Shown: one piece after another, positions 1 to 8,726 of the stretch
Numbering within the stretch: position 1 is the first letter of the stretch
Layout: the number at the start of each line of letters is the position of its first letter
Assembly (NCBI RefSeq): GCF_000737535.1
Contig: NZ_CP006269.1
Span: forward strand, 992,001-1,056,000
Reading direction: 5' to 3'
Length of the DNA stretch: 64,000 nucleotides
Source of the DNA: Synechococcus sp. KORDI-100
GTDB lineage: Bacteria; Cyanobacteriota; Cyanobacteriia; PCC-6307; Cyanobiaceae
The notes under the pieces: model-generated
Database searches by the model: none
What the model saw: the letters and a program-made list of their open reading frames with translations, nothing else
Told to the model about the DNA's origin: nothing
Program-made: the position numbers and the translations under genes

Positions 1-1
1 G

Positions 2-1162
2 TACGTCGGTGGCGGAGCGATCTCCGCAGGCGCCCACGACAGCCTCAAGCTGTTGAGTGAGCGCTTCCAGTTGCCGGTCACCACAACCCTGATGGGCAAA
101 GGTGCCTTCGATGAGAATGATCCTCTCTCGGTCGGCATGCTCGGCATGCACGGCACGGCCTATGCCAACTTCGCGGTGACGGAGTGTGATCTTCTGATCG
201 CTGTCGGAGCTCGCTTCGATGATCGCGTCACAGGGAAGCTCGATACCTTTGCCCCCCGCGCCAGGATCATCCACTTCGAGATCGATCCGGCGGAAATCGG
301 CAAAAACCGCCAAGCCGATGTCGCCGTGCTCGGTGACCTGCGCCTCAGCCTGGCCAGGATGGTTGAGCTGAGTCTGCAGCGAGCAGTCGAGACACGGACG
401 TCGGCCTGGCTGCAGCGGATTGAGGCCTGGAAGCAGCGCTATCCGCTCACCATCCCACCCAAAGAGGGTGAGGTCTATCCCCAGGAGGTGTTGCTGGCAG
501 TACGGGATCTCGCCCCTGATGCAATTGTCACCACTGATGTGGGGCAGCATCAGATGTGGGCTGCTCAGTACCTGCGCAACGGACCCCGTGGCTGGATCAG
601 CAGCGCCGGTCTCGGCACGATGGGTTTTGGGATGCCGGCGGCGATGGGGGCCCAGGTGGCTTGCCCTGACCAGCAGGTTGTTTGCATTGCCGGTGATGCC
701 AGCATCCTGATGAACATTCAGGAGCTGGGAACATTGGCGGCCTACGGGCTCCCGGTGAAAGTGGTGATCGTGAACAACCACTGGCAGGGCATGGTGCGTC
801 AGTGGCAGGAGAGCTTCTACAACGAGCGCTATTCCGCCTCCGACATGCTGAATGGCATGCCTGATTTCATCGCGCTGGCCCGAGCTTTCGGCGTTGATGG
901 CGTGAAGATCAGCTCCCGTGATGCCTTGCACCCTGATCTGGGGCGTGCTCTGTCAGCGCCTGGTCCCATGATCATTGATGTCCATGTGCGACGGGGTGAG
1001 AACTGTTATCCGATGGTTCCCCCTGGCAAGAGCAACGCTCAGATGGTTGGTCTGCCAGCCCATCCCGAGCTGGCCATGGACACGACGCGCAACTGTGCAG
1101 CCTGCGGGGCCATCACGGCTCACGAGCATCGCTTTTGTCCCCAGTGCGGCGCATCGCTGTGA
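2..1162 (+). CDS. ilvB: Acetolactate synthase large subunit, 5'-truncated
   Basis: Catalytic subunit of acetohydroxyacid synthase, the ThDP enzyme that condenses pyruvate with pyruvate or 2-ketobutyrate in valine, leucine and isoleucine synthesis. The reading frame is open from the window edge, so the N-terminal ThDP-PYR domain is mostly missing. The central FAD-binding domain ([11 protein letters not shown]) and the C-terminal ThDP-PP domain are present, with [14 protein letters not shown] followed by [13 protein letters not shown]. The protein ends in an apparent zinc ribbon, CAACG and CPQCG separated by about 10 residues. The stop overlaps a GTG start of the next gene. The identification is secure; only the upstream end is unseen. 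Confidence 0.96.
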   Translation, partial: YVGGGAISAGAHDSLKLLSERFQLPVTTTLMGKGAFDENDPLSVGMLGMHGTAYANFAVTECDLLIAVGARFDDRVTGKLDTFAPRARIIHFEIDPAEIGKNRQADVAVLGDLRLSLARMVELSLQRAVETRTSAWLQRIEAWKQRYPLTIPPKEGEVYPQEVLLAVRDLAPDAIVTTDVGQHQMWAAQYLRNGPRGWISSAGLGTMGFGMPAAMGAQVACPDQQVVCIAGDASILMNIQELGTLAAYGLPVKVVIVNNHWQGMVRQWQESFYNERYSASDMLNGMPDFIALARAFGVDGVKISSRDALHPDLGRALSAPGPMIIDVHVRRGENCYPMVPPGKSNAQMVGLPAHPELAMDTTRNCAACGAITAHEHRFCPQCGASL

Positions 1163-1512
1163 TCCGTCAGCTTCTGCTCGCCCTGCTTGTTGTGCTGCTT
1201 GGGGCATCCCCGGTCTGCGCAGCCGAGGTGTTGCAGGTCCGAACGCCTTCACTCCTGCAGGTGGGGGATCACAACCGCACCTACACCGTGGCCTTGCCTT
1301 GCATTTCGGTCCCGGAGAACAGAAAGGCCGAAGCTGTGGATTGGCTCAGGCAGCAGCTGCCGCGCCGTCAACGCGTGAACCTCCGGCCTGTGGGGTCCAG
1401 TGATGGTCAGCTCCTCGCGAGGGTGATCCCGATCGGTTCCGACATTGATCTCAGCACCGGTTTAATTAGCGCCGGTCTTGCCTCCGACAGCTGTTCCGGG
1501 GAGATGGCCTGA
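1159..1512 (+). CDS. Exported SNase-like small protein
   Basis: A protein of about 117 residues. I chose the GTG that overlaps the ilvB stop (GTGA), which puts a short basic N-terminus directly before the hydrophobic stretch [12 protein letters not shown] and a likely signal-peptidase site near VCAAE. An ATG 24 bases upstream is the alternative start. The mature part ([14 protein letters not shown], then LLARVIPIG and [12 protein letters not shown]) resembles the beta-barrel of staphylococcal nuclease-like proteins. The usual catalytic Arg/Glu pattern is not obvious, so nuclease activity is doubtful. It is translationally coupled to ilvB and abuts the next small gene. Confidence 0.6.
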   Translation: MIRQLLLALLVVLLGASPVCAAEVLQVRTPSLLQVGDHNRTYTVALPCISVPENRKAEAVDWLRQQLPRRQRVNLRPVGSSDGQLLARVIPIGSDIDLSTGLISAGLASDSCSGEMA

Positions 1513-1734
1513 GTGGCGGACAACCGGATTGCTAGGGGCATTGTTCTGGTGCCGTGTCTGCTGCTCGGGGGTGCGTTTCTTGCCACGGCAGCCTGGGGCC
1601 AGGGTCCTGCGGCAGATAATCGCTGGCTGGCGGTGGCCATCGGACTTGGTTTGTGTCTGGCGGGGGGGCTATCCCAACTGGGCTCCGAGGCTGATACTCA
1701 AAACCCATCCGACACTCCAAACTCAGACCAATGA
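1513..1734 (+). CDS. Small two-helix membrane protein, unknown function
   Basis: A 73-residue protein starting with GTG immediately after the preceding stop codon. Two hydrophobic segments are visible, IVLVPCLLLGGAFLATAAW near residues 9-28 and WLAVAIGLGLCLAGGL near residues 38-53, followed by a short acidic, hydrophilic tail. No catalytic motif is seen. The head-to-tail arrangement with ilvB and the SNase-like gene suggests one transcription unit. A 7-bp hairpin overlaps its stop codon. No function can be assigned. Confidence 0.5.
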   Translation: MADNRIARGIVLVPCLLLGGAFLATAAWGQGPAADNRWLAVAIGLGLCLAGGLSQLGSEADTQNPSDTPNSDQ

Positions 1735-1749
1735 GCAAAGTGTGCTCAT
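1731..1749 (+). terminator. Small hairpin over stop codon, possible weak terminator
   Basis: ATGAGCA and TGCTCAT form a perfect 7-bp stem around a 5-base loop. An AT-rich run follows, but there is no clean T tract. Placement at the end of the ilvB-linked genes suggests a weak terminator or 3'-end stabiliser. Confidence 0.3.
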
Positions 1750-2144
1750 ATAATTGGGTTACCCCAGAATCGTCACGTTGAGACTGTTTTTACTTTGTTC
1801 GCAGGGTCTCTTTGGTCGCCTGTTTGTGTCGACCATGCTGTGATTTCGTGGACGCTTGGATTGTCTTAAATGCTCTTGAGTCGCATCAAGCATGGTAAAC
1901 AAAGTCTGTTTGTATGTGGCCAGGTCCATCAGCAAGAGTACAGCTCATTTCATGCTTGATATCTGACGCGTAAGCCTTGTCAAGATATGCATCGTCTTGC
2001 TTGAGACGCCTGAATTGCTTCGATTTCTGCACGGATTTGATGGTTGATATCTCAATTGCGGTTTCAAAGTCCGGTCACAAACCAGGACGAGTCAGACGAC
2101 ACTCATCTGGGTTGGTTCGCTTTCGCTTTCCCCCGCCCGCTTCC
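1735..2144. other. Intergenic region, about 410 bp, no gene recognised
   Basis: This stretch is visibly more AT-rich than its neighbours. An open frame from a TTG near 1977 runs into the downstream lipoprotein gene, but its first 56 codons look unlike protein and I treat them as leader. I found no tRNA, conserved small ORF or clear intrinsic terminator beyond the hairpin at its left edge. It probably holds the promoter of the next gene. Confidence 0.4.
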
Positions 2145-3464
2145 ATGACGCCTAAGCAGGCTAGTGCCGCTCAAGAACAGCATGAGGATCATCGGGGCAA
2201 CGACGTCTCCAGCATGTCACCCAAACGCTCGGTGTTGGCTTCAAGGATTGGTGCTCTGCAGGAGCTGATCGGGAGTGGAGCACGACGGCTGAAGCGATGG
2301 CCACTGCTGAGCTGGACGTGCATTGCTTCCAGCTTGATCAGCTGTCAATCCCTGGTGACCAGCGGCCTGAATCAACCACGGATCGCCGTGATGTTGCCAT
2401 TCGGTCCTGGAGATGAGCAGCTGCGTCGACAATTCCTGCGTGGCTTCACGGTCGGTGAGGACAGTGTCAAAGCCTGTTCTGTGACGCCGCCGTCGTCCTC
2501 CTGGATCGGTCTCCCCCCTGACACATCCCCGTCTGACGTCCTTCCGGAGGCTGCCAACCAGCAACTGCTTGTGGCACCGCCAGGGGCTGACCTGCGGGCG
2601 TTTGGCAGGTTGGCGAAAGCCAGGGACCTCAGTGTCCTACTGCCGTTTCAGCGCGGTTCATCGCTGGGACGCCTGGCTGGACTGGAAGGCAGCGACCGCC
2701 TCTGGCCTTTGGTTCCATCGCGCAGGAAGGATCTCGAGGCCATTGCTGCGGCTTCCCTGGGTAAAGGCTGGGACTGGGCGATGGTTGTTCGCGATCCTGA
2801 TTCCCTGGAATCGTCGGAAGTCGAGACCTTCGTTGACCTCTTTTTTGATGCCGGTGGGGGCGTGAAGTCCTACACGAGCAGCGATATCCAGTCGGTTGAC
2901 CCGGAGGATGAAGCGGCGTTCCAGAGATTCTCCGAGGACATGCTCTGGTCCCGTGTTCCGACCATGGTGGTTGCTGCGGACCCCAACGGTGAGCTGGCCC
3001 AGAAACTTCGGGATGCCCAGCGCAAGGCTGAATTCGGCCTTGAACTCCCTGCGGTCCCCAACTGGGTGTGGATCAGCGGCAGCACCGTGCTGGCCGAGGT
3101 GTCTGAACAGCCTTGGCAACAACTCGGTCTGATGCATGCAGCTCGCGGTGAGGGCTGGTCGTCCTTTGCCAAAGCCTTCGAAACGCGCTGGGGAGATCAG
3201 CCCACGTTGCTTGAGGCCTCCGGCTACGACACGGCTCGCGTGCTGGCCCTCGCTGGGACGGCACCACCGCCCTTGTCCAGTGAGGGAACACCGGATGCCA
3301 TGGGCTGGGTGGATCCAGATGCCAAACCCGTTCCTCTCTGTGAAGGCTTCCAGTTGCGTCAGCAGAGCAAGTCGCTTCGAATTCCAGCAGCGGCGAGTGA
3401 TTTCCGCCTGATGCCAGCTCAGGCCCCCTCGGGTTCAGCGTCGGCTGGATTGCTCAGGGGATGA
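2145..3464 (+). CDS. LppC/YraM-like periplasmic-binding lipoprotein
   Basis: A probable envelope lipoprotein with a type-1 periplasmic-binding-protein fold. Starting from the ATG at 2145 gives 439 residues; an ATG at 2214 is equally possible. After a basic stretch (ARRLKRWP) comes a hydrophobic segment ending in LISC, a plausible lipobox with Cys near residue 67. The body begins RIAVMLPFGPGDEQLRRQF, typical of LppC-like and Leu/Ile/Val-binding-like proteins, and alternates Rossmann-like strands (WAMVVRDPDSL, PTMVVAADPNGELAQ) to the end (YDTARVLALAG). In proteobacteria LppC (LpoA) activates penicillin-binding proteins; that role here is inference. It stands alone, flanked by long spacers. Confidence 0.6.
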   Translation: MTPKQASAAQEQHEDHRGNDVSSMSPKRSVLASRIGALQELIGSGARRLKRWPLLSWTCIASSLISCQSLVTSGLNQPRIAVMLPFGPGDEQLRRQFLRGFTVGEDSVKACSVTPPSSSWIGLPPDTSPSDVLPEAANQQLLVAPPGADLRAFGRLAKARDLSVLLPFQRGSSLGRLAGLEGSDRLWPLVPSRRKDLEAIAAASLGKGWDWAMVVRDPDSLESSEVETFVDLFFDAGGGVKSYTSSDIQSVDPEDEAAFQRFSEDMLWSRVPTMVVAADPNGELAQKLRDAQRKAEFGLELPAVPNWVWISGSTVLAEVSEQPWQQLGLMHAARGEGWSSFAKAFETRWGDQPTLLEASGYDTARVLALAGTAPPPLSSEGTPDAMGWVDPDAKPVPLCEGFQLRQQSKSLRIPAAASDFRLMPAQAPSGSASAGLLRG

Positions 3465-3642
3465 CTGTCTGATCCAGGGATCTGTTGGGGGTGGTGGCGA
3501 CGGCTGTGACTAAGCCAACGTCCCCTGCCTCTGGACCGCGGCTTCGGGCGGGTTGTGTCGCTCAAGCAGAGCATTGATGTGCGTGCCTGGGGCATGAATC
3601 GAGCCCTGTGAGCAAGATCACAGGTTTGCTTGAAGGAGATCA

Positions 3643-3747
3643 ATGAGCACAGCGATTGATCTTGCGATGGTGTGTTTGTCGGAGAGAAACCTACAAAAAC
3701 AACAGGTTTCTGACCGTTTAAATCTTCCTAAACCACCACAATCATGA
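3643..3747 (+). CDS. Candidate 34-residue small ORF coupled to downstream gene
   Basis: The ORF is preceded by a strong Shine-Dalgarno (AAGGAG at 3633-3638, four bases before ATG). It encodes MSTAIDLAMVCLSERNLQ and 16 more residues ending in KPPQS. Its TGA overlaps the ATG of the next gene (ATGA). That gene has no recognisable Shine-Dalgarno of its own, so translation may be coupled. The peptide has no recognised family and no obvious signal sequence. It could be a leader peptide or simply a chance frame. Confidence 0.4.
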   Translation: MSTAIDLAMVCLSERNLQKQQVSDRLNLPKPPQS

Positions 3748-5201
3748 CCTTCATTCCTCGCCGCAACCTTGCAAATCCTGCCACAACCATCCAGGCTTCC
3801 CCTGGATTCACGATGCCACGTCAAACCGTTTCTTCCTCCCAGCCTGCCGCTGCTGCTGAGGTCGTTAATGCACTGCCTGTGAATTCAGCAGCATCGCTGA
3901 ATCTGCCACAAACAGTTTTGAATACTGGTGTGCTGCAGTCAACGAATCTTGGTGCGGCAACTCAACTTGGAGCCATGACTCGCTCCTTTAATGTTGGAAT
4001 TGATAGGACCTGGAATATTGGCAGCTTCCTAGGTGTGGCGAACGAGAAGAGTTACAGTAAATTTCTTGGTGTTGATAAAAACCTGTCCAATGTGAATTTC
4101 AACCCCAGTGCTGGTGTTGCGGGTTTGAAATTTAAAACAGGCAATAACAAATTAAAGGCAGGTTTGGATCTGCAGGCCGGTTATGGTTTGGGTTCATTTT
4201 CAATTGAAGGCAGTTTGAATGCTGAGGTGAGCCTTGATGCCGATGGTTTGTCCTTCAGCGCCACCACCTTTGACCCATCAATCAATCTGGAATTGCCCTA
4301 TGCCTATCTGAATCTCGATGCTGTAGGCCAGGTCAAGTTGAATCCCAGCTTGAAACTCTGGTACGACGTCTGGCTTGCCTCCGGTCAAACGGGCAATCTG
4401 CTGTCGTCACTGAAGACCAATGTGAATGTGAAGCGGTCTTTGGTTGATCTCGATACGCGTGACATCACCGGTAGCGGTTATTCCAAGAATTTCAATATTG
4501 GAGCCCTCTCCGCAACAGCTCGTCTGCCAAGGATTAGCGATGCCTCTGTTCTGGCATCTGTTCCTGGCTCCATTAGCAGTGATCAGGATTGGAGTCAGGG
4601 TTTTGGCGATGGTGTCGCCTACGGCGTCAGTGGATCGTCCAATTTGGTCGATCTGGACATGTCACTGGGTCAGGTTGCAAGTTATTTCGGGATCCCACTG
4701 ACATTTAACAAGTCGGTGTGGGGTGGGGCCTTGCGTGCATCGGGAACTCTGCTCGATGCCACCGTGGGGATTGAAGCGGGTATTGATTACGATGCCAACG
4801 TCGCGCTGAAACCGAACGTTTACGCCATCGTTGAAGGCAGCACCCGCAAGCACGATATTTTCGACGACGACTTGCTCTCCAACAACCAGTTCCGTGATGC
4901 AAACAACGATGGAAAGATTTCAGTCACTGTTGAAGCCGACCCGATCATCGCTGCCAGTGCATCCGCTTCGATCAACACCGATGTGAATGCTGAAGCTGAA
5001 TTGCTTGCGGCCAGTGTTCGCGTCAACAAATGGGGTATCAAGAAGAACTGGAATGTCGGTCCTCTCTGGGAAGGTGGTCCATGGTCCATCGCGTCCAATG
5101 AAATTGAGTTGGTGGATATCAGCAAGACCGTTGCGCTCTCAGATGTTGCCCCTGGGCTGCAAAGCCAGCTCTCCACCAGTTTCGAGTTGCCGGTGATCTG
5201 A
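3744..5201 (+). CDS. Beta-rich protein of unknown function with Ca-binding-like loop
   Basis: A 485-residue protein I cannot assign to a family. The first 50 or so residues are low in structure and rich in Pro, Ala and Ser. The rest alternates short hydrophobic and polar residues with many Gly, Asn and Asp (AGLDLQAGYGLGSFSIEGSL, VDLDMSLGQVASYFGIP), as expected for a beta-barrel or beta-solenoid. Near residue 388 a DANNDGKI loop looks like an EF-hand or dockerin-type calcium site. No N-terminal signal peptide is visible, so if exported it would need a type I or other leaderless route. Base composition is more AT-rich than flanking genes. It is preceded by an overlapping small ORF and followed by a hairpin terminator. 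Confidence 0.6.
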   Translation: MTFIPRRNLANPATTIQASPGFTMPRQTVSSSQPAAAAEVVNALPVNSAASLNLPQTVLNTGVLQSTNLGAATQLGAMTRSFNVGIDRTWNIGSFLGVANEKSYSKFLGVDKNLSNVNFNPSAGVAGLKFKTGNNKLKAGLDLQAGYGLGSFSIEGSLNAEVSLDADGLSFSATTFDPSINLELPYAYLNLDAVGQVKLNPSLKLWYDVWLASGQTGNLLSSLKTNVNVKRSLVDLDTRDITGSGYSKNFNIGALSATARLPRISDASVLASVPGSISSDQDWSQGFGDGVAYGVSGSSNLVDLDMSLGQVASYFGIPLTFNKSVWGGALRASGTLLDATVGIEAGIDYDANVALKPNVYAIVEGSTRKHDIFDDDLLSNNQFRDANNDGKISVTVEADPIIAASASASINTDVNAEAELLAASVRVNKWGIKKNWNVGPLWEGGPWSIASNEIELVDISKTVALSDVAPGLQSQLSTSFELPVI

Positions 5202-5234
5202 TGCGTGATGGATTCCTCAACGGAGTGTTGAACC

Positions 5235-5280
5235 AACCCGCCGTCAGTGTCATCGGTTCGGTGATGCCTGCGGCGGGTTT
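5235..5280 (+). terminator. Hairpin terminator after the beta-rich protein gene
   Basis: AACCCGCCG pairs with CGGCGGGTT, with an inner CATC/GATG helix, ending in TTT. It sits 34 bases after the stop codon at 5201. The long GC-rich stem fits an intrinsic terminator, though the T tract is short. Confidence 0.55.
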
Positions 5281-5298
5281 CCGTTGTTGGGATCAACT

Positions 5299-5353
5299 GG
5301 ATGTTGCGTTCAACCGGATCTTGCGTTCCTCCGGATGTTGAGTTCAACCCGAT
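5299..5353. repeat. Short imperfect direct repeat
   Basis: GGATGTTGCGTTCAACCGGAT is repeated about 34 bases later as GGATGTTGAGTTCAACCCGAT. The pair lies between the terminator and the start of the flavoprotein gene. It may be an operator or the residue of a local duplication; no protein is implicated. Confidence 0.4.
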
Positions 5354-5392
5354 ACCCACCTACGTTGATTTGGAAGGTCTTGCTGCATCGCG

Positions 5393-7063
5393 ATGCTTCG
5401 CCTCAGCGAGTTGCGGCTCCCACTCGACCACCAGCCGCAGGATCTTGAGTCGGCGTTGCTGCGGCGTCTGCGTATCCCGCCTGAACGGCTGATTGGGCAC
5501 AGATTGGTGAAGCGCAGTGTCGATGCACGCCGCAGGGATCGGATCGAGTTGATCTACAGCGTTGATGTGCGTGTCAAAGGGGAGGCGTCTCTGCTGCGGC
5601 GCAGAGGCAAACAGGCGCGCTTGCGCCCTGCTCCAGACAAGCGCTATCGCCTTTTGGGATCCGCATCGGAGGGGTTCCCTGCGGTTCCTGATGATCGCCC
5701 CGTTGTGGTCGGTGCCGGACCATGCGGCTATTTCGCGGCACTGCTTCTGGCCCAGATGGGCCTTCGTCCTCTGCTGCTGGAGCGCGGCCAGCCGGTGAAG
5801 CAACGCACGCAGCAAACCTTCGGGTTCTGGCAGGGCCGTTTGCGGTTTGATCCAGAGTCGAATGCTCAGTTCGGCGAGGGGGGTGCCGGCACTTTCTCCG
5901 ATGGCAAGCTCTACAGCCAGGTGAGTGATCCTGAGCATTACGGCCGCAAGGTGCTGGAGGAGCTGGTCGCCAGTGGTGCCAACCCAGACATCCTCACGGT
6001 CCATCGCCCCCACATCGGCACGTTCAAGTTGGCGACGGTCGTCAGAGGGCTGCGTGCGCGAATCGAGGCCTTAGGCGGTGAAGTGCGATTCGGCTGCCGT
6101 GTTGACCGATTTTTGCTGTGCGGCAGTGCGGCCGGCAAACCGAAGCAGATCGCTGGGGTACGACTGGCCAATGGGGAGGAGCTTGGTTGCCGTCATGTGG
6201 TGTTGGCGCCGGGGCACTCAGCCCGTGACTGCTTCGCCATGCTGGAGGAGGTTGGCGTGCAACTGGAGCCCAAGCCGTTTTCCGTGGGGGTTCGCATCGA
6301 GCATCCCCAGCCCTTGATTGATCAGGCGCGCTGGGGGGACATGGCCGGGCATCCCCGCCTTGGCGCGGCTGAGTACAAGCTGGTGCACCACGCCAGCAAT
6401 GGGCGGTGTGTCTACAGCTTCTGCATGTGCCCCGGCGGATTTGTGGTGGGCGCCACCTCGGAAGAGGGCCGGGTCGTGACCAATGGAATGAGTCAACACT
6501 CCCGCAACGAACGCAATGCCAACAGTGGGTTGGTGGTGAATCTGGAGCCTGAGGATCTTGCCCCCTATGAACGCTTCTCCGGAGATCCCTTGGCAGGGGT
6601 TGCCCTGCAAAGGGATCTGGAACGACGCGCTTTTCAGCTGGGCGGGGCAACGTATGCGGCGCCGGCCCAGCGCCTGGAGGATTTTCTGGCGCAGCGGCCT
6701 TCCATCCATCTCGGCGAGATTGAGGCGTCGTATCAGCCAGGGGTTGCCCCTGCTGATCTGGCGCAGGCCTTGCCGGAAGCATTGATTGCTGCGTTGCGGG
6801 AGGCTTTGCCGGTCTTCGCCAAACGTTTGCCGGGTTACGACCATCCCGATGCTGTCCTGACAGGAGTTGAAACGCGCACGTCTTCACCGGTCCGCATTCC
6901 ACGGGATCAGGACATGGAATCTCTGAATACCCGTGGGCTGATCCCTGCCGGTGAGGGAGCCGGCTACGCCGGAGGGATTCTTTCGGCTGGAATCGATGGC
7001 ATCAGGGCCGCGGAAGCGGTGGCTCGACAACTTGTTCAGACAGCTCCTCAATCAGCCGCCTGA
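5393..7063 (+). CDS. FAD-dependent dehydrogenase, COG2509 type
   Basis: A 556-residue flavoprotein. The first 90 or so residues form a basic N-terminal domain (ALLRRLRIPPERLIGHRLVKRS) typical of this family. A Rossmann FAD site follows near residue 104 (VVVGAGPCGYFAALLLAQMG), then GEGGAGTFSDGKLYSQVSD and, near the C-terminus, GAGYAGGILSAGIDGIRAAE, the usual second FAD-contacting motif. The substrate is unknown for this widespread cyanobacterial family, described only as NAD(FAD)-utilising dehydrogenase. Its 3' end overlaps the convergent pgeF gene by 16 bases. Confidence 0.85.
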   Translation: MLRLSELRLPLDHQPQDLESALLRRLRIPPERLIGHRLVKRSVDARRRDRIELIYSVDVRVKGEASLLRRRGKQARLRPAPDKRYRLLGSASEGFPAVPDDRPVVVGAGPCGYFAALLLAQMGLRPLLLERGQPVKQRTQQTFGFWQGRLRFDPESNAQFGEGGAGTFSDGKLYSQVSDPEHYGRKVLEELVASGANPDILTVHRPHIGTFKLATVVRGLRARIEALGGEVRFGCRVDRFLLCGSAAGKPKQIAGVRLANGEELGCRHVVLAPGHSARDCFAMLEEVGVQLEPKPFSVGVRIEHPQPLIDQARWGDMAGHPRLGAAEYKLVHHASNGRCVYSFCMCPGGFVVGATSEEGRVVTNGMSQHSRNERNANSGLVVNLEPEDLAPYERFSGDPLAGVALQRDLERRAFQLGGATYAAPAQRLEDFLAQRPSIHLGEIEASYQPGVAPADLAQALPEALIAALREALPVFAKRLPGYDHPDAVLTGVETRTSSPVRIPRDQDMESLNTRGLIPAGEGAGYAGGILSAGIDGIRAAEAVARQLVQTAPQSAA

Positions 7064-7839
7064 CTCACGATTCCGCTCCATTGCACTGCTTTCACCTGAT
7101 CCCGTCGCCAGGAGTGGAACAGGTCGGGCTCACCAACGGTGCAGAGCGGGCAGTGGGCGATGCGTTCGCTGGCGATTCCCGCACTCTGGAGTTGCAACCT
7201 GGCGGCGACTCGGATGTCCAGGCGATGCCTCCCCGGATGCTGATCCCGCAGGATGGCTTCACTTTTAAGACGGTCAGCATCGCCTGGAATCGCGGCGGAG
7301 ATGGCCTCGACCACCTCCGTTCCCACCTGATACCGCTCCCCGCTCACGGCGGGTCCCAGGGCTACCAACAACGCCTCACGGTTGGCACCCAGGGATTCCA
7401 GACGCTGAATGGCCGCCGGCAGGATCTTCGCGGCCACGCCTCGCCAGCCGGCATGGCAGGCCGCTGCGTGCCCGCTGCCTGGATCGGCGATCAGCACCGG
7501 TGTGCAATCGGCCCCGCAAACCCAGAGGCTTTGGCCGCCAGCATCGCTGACCAATCCGTCTGCTTCCGGCCAGGGCGCCCGGGCCGCCACGCTGGCGTTC
7601 AGCACGATTCCGCTGTGGATCTGCTGAGGCCTGTGCACACTCACCCCAGCGCTGACGTAGCCCACCAGCTCGTCCGGCCCTCGGCCATGCCAGCGGCGGG
7701 TGAAAAAGCCATGCTCGAACCCTTCGTCCGTTAGCAGATTGGACTGCAGGTAATAGCCGCCGTAACAGCCCACCCATGTCCAGCCCTCAAGGGTGTTGAA
7801 GCTGCTGTCGGGTTGCTGGAACGGATCGCTGCAGGTCAA
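7048..7839 (-). CDS. pgeF: PgeF/YfiH-family purine nucleoside phosphorylase
   Basis: Member of the multi-copper-polyphenol-oxidase-fold family (DUF152/YfiH), now known to act on purine nucleosides and to correct peptidoglycan precursors. The 263-residue protein has the metal and catalytic triad: His75 in QQIHSG, Cys112 in GADCTPVLIADP and His129 in CHAGWRGVAAKIL. Length is normal. It is the last gene of a minus-strand run with the Tab2-like and S1-like genes, separated from the former by only five bases, so co-transcription is likely. Physiological substrate is inferred from family. Confidence 0.88.
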   Translation of the reverse strand: MTCSDPFQQPDSSFNTLEGWTWVGCYGGYYLQSNLLTDEGFEHGFFTRRWHGRGPDELVGYVSAGVSVHRPQQIHSGIVLNASVAARAPWPEADGLVSDAGGQSLWVCGADCTPVLIADPGSGHAAACHAGWRGVAAKILPAAIQRLESLGANREALLVALGPAVSGERYQVGTEVVEAISAAIPGDADRLKSEAILRDQHPGRHRLDIRVAARLQLQSAGIASERIAHCPLCTVGEPDLFHSWRRDQVKAVQWSGIVSQAAD

Positions 7840-7844
7840 GGTCC

Positions 7845-8726
7845 TCAGGGCATGGGCACATCACGCATCATCCAGAAACCGGCAAACGACTGCTGCTCAG
7901 GAGTGGTCTGGATGGCGATGAATTGGAGCCCTTTCACCTGCTCCCTGGCGCTGTTGAACGCCGTGTCGATCTCGTCGGCGGCCTGAGCCTCGAGATCGCT
8001 CACCAGCCATCGGTCGTCCTGACCGGCCTCCAGCACAAGTTGCCGTCGGTCCAGCATCAGCCTCACCGGTTCCAGACCTCCCAGCCATCCCGCAACCGCC
8101 AAGGCCCGGGACTGGCTAAACAGGCGCAGGCCTGGAACGGATGCCTCATCGTCAATCCCCTCCGGTACGGGGATCAGGCCGCTGAAATCCATCGGCCATG
8201 TGTTGGCTTCCCGCAGCAATCCCGCCGGCAGGGCCGCCCAGCTCCAGGCGTCCCCCTGGGCGGCTTCTGGGAGCGGCACCGGTGGGGCTGGAACCGTGGC
8301 GGGAGGCGGGGCCAGTGGGCCAGCCATGAATCCCTTCTCCTGGGGATAGACCAGTTGCTCGCGTTCCGTCAGCCAATCGAGCAGGGCATAGGTGCGCCGG
8401 CTGGCAATCATCTCCAGATCCAGCTCTGCGGCGGCCCGTTGCACCATGGTGCGCATGGAGCTGCGCCAGCAACGCAGGCGAAGAGGGCGGCCCCATCCCC
8501 CGGTCTCAGCATCAGCGATGGCGTCCTTCAGGGCCGCCGCCAGCCACAGGGAATTGACCTCGCCGGACGGACAGCTCCGCACGAACTGGAAGCTGCCTTC
8601 ACTGCCGAACGCCGGTGGCGTTGTCGTGATCAGCAGTTCCCAGCGCTTGCGCCCGTCCTCCTCAAGGATCGGACGGGAATAGAAGTCGAGCTCCCAGTCC
8701 GATCCTGTCTTGGCAGGGGCTGTCAT
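7845..8726 (-). CDS. Tab2/Atab2-family RNA-binding protein
   Basis: A 293-residue protein of the Tab2 family (DUF1092), opening with SDWELDFYSRPILEEDGRKR, the family signature. In Chlamydomonas and Arabidopsis, Tab2/Atab2 binds psaB mRNA and is needed for translation of photosystem I and II reaction-centre proteins. A conserved role in photosystem biogenesis is inferred here. Its start overlaps the stop of the upstream S1-like gene by four bases (ATGA), so the two RNA-binding proteins are translationally coupled. Confidence 0.85.
   Translation of the reverse strand: MTAPAKTGSDWELDFYSRPILEEDGRKRWELLITTTPPAFGSEGSFQFVRSCPSGEVNSLWLAAALKDAIADAETGGWGRPLRLRCWRSSMRTMVQRAAAELDLEMIASRRTYALLDWLTEREQLVYPQEKGFMAGPLAPPPATVPAPPVPLPEAAQGDAWSWAALPAGLLREANTWPMDFSGLIPVPEGIDDEASVPGLRLFSQSRALAVAGWLGGLEPVRLMLDRRQLVLEAGQDDRWLVSDLEAQAADEIDTAFNSAREQVKGLQFIAIQTTPEQQSFAGFWMMRDVPMP

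Noticed and set aside
6042-6902. Minus-strand ORF (286 codons) inside the flavoprotein gene
   Set aside because: Cys/Pro/Arg-rich antisense frame, no motif, no ribosome-binding site noted.
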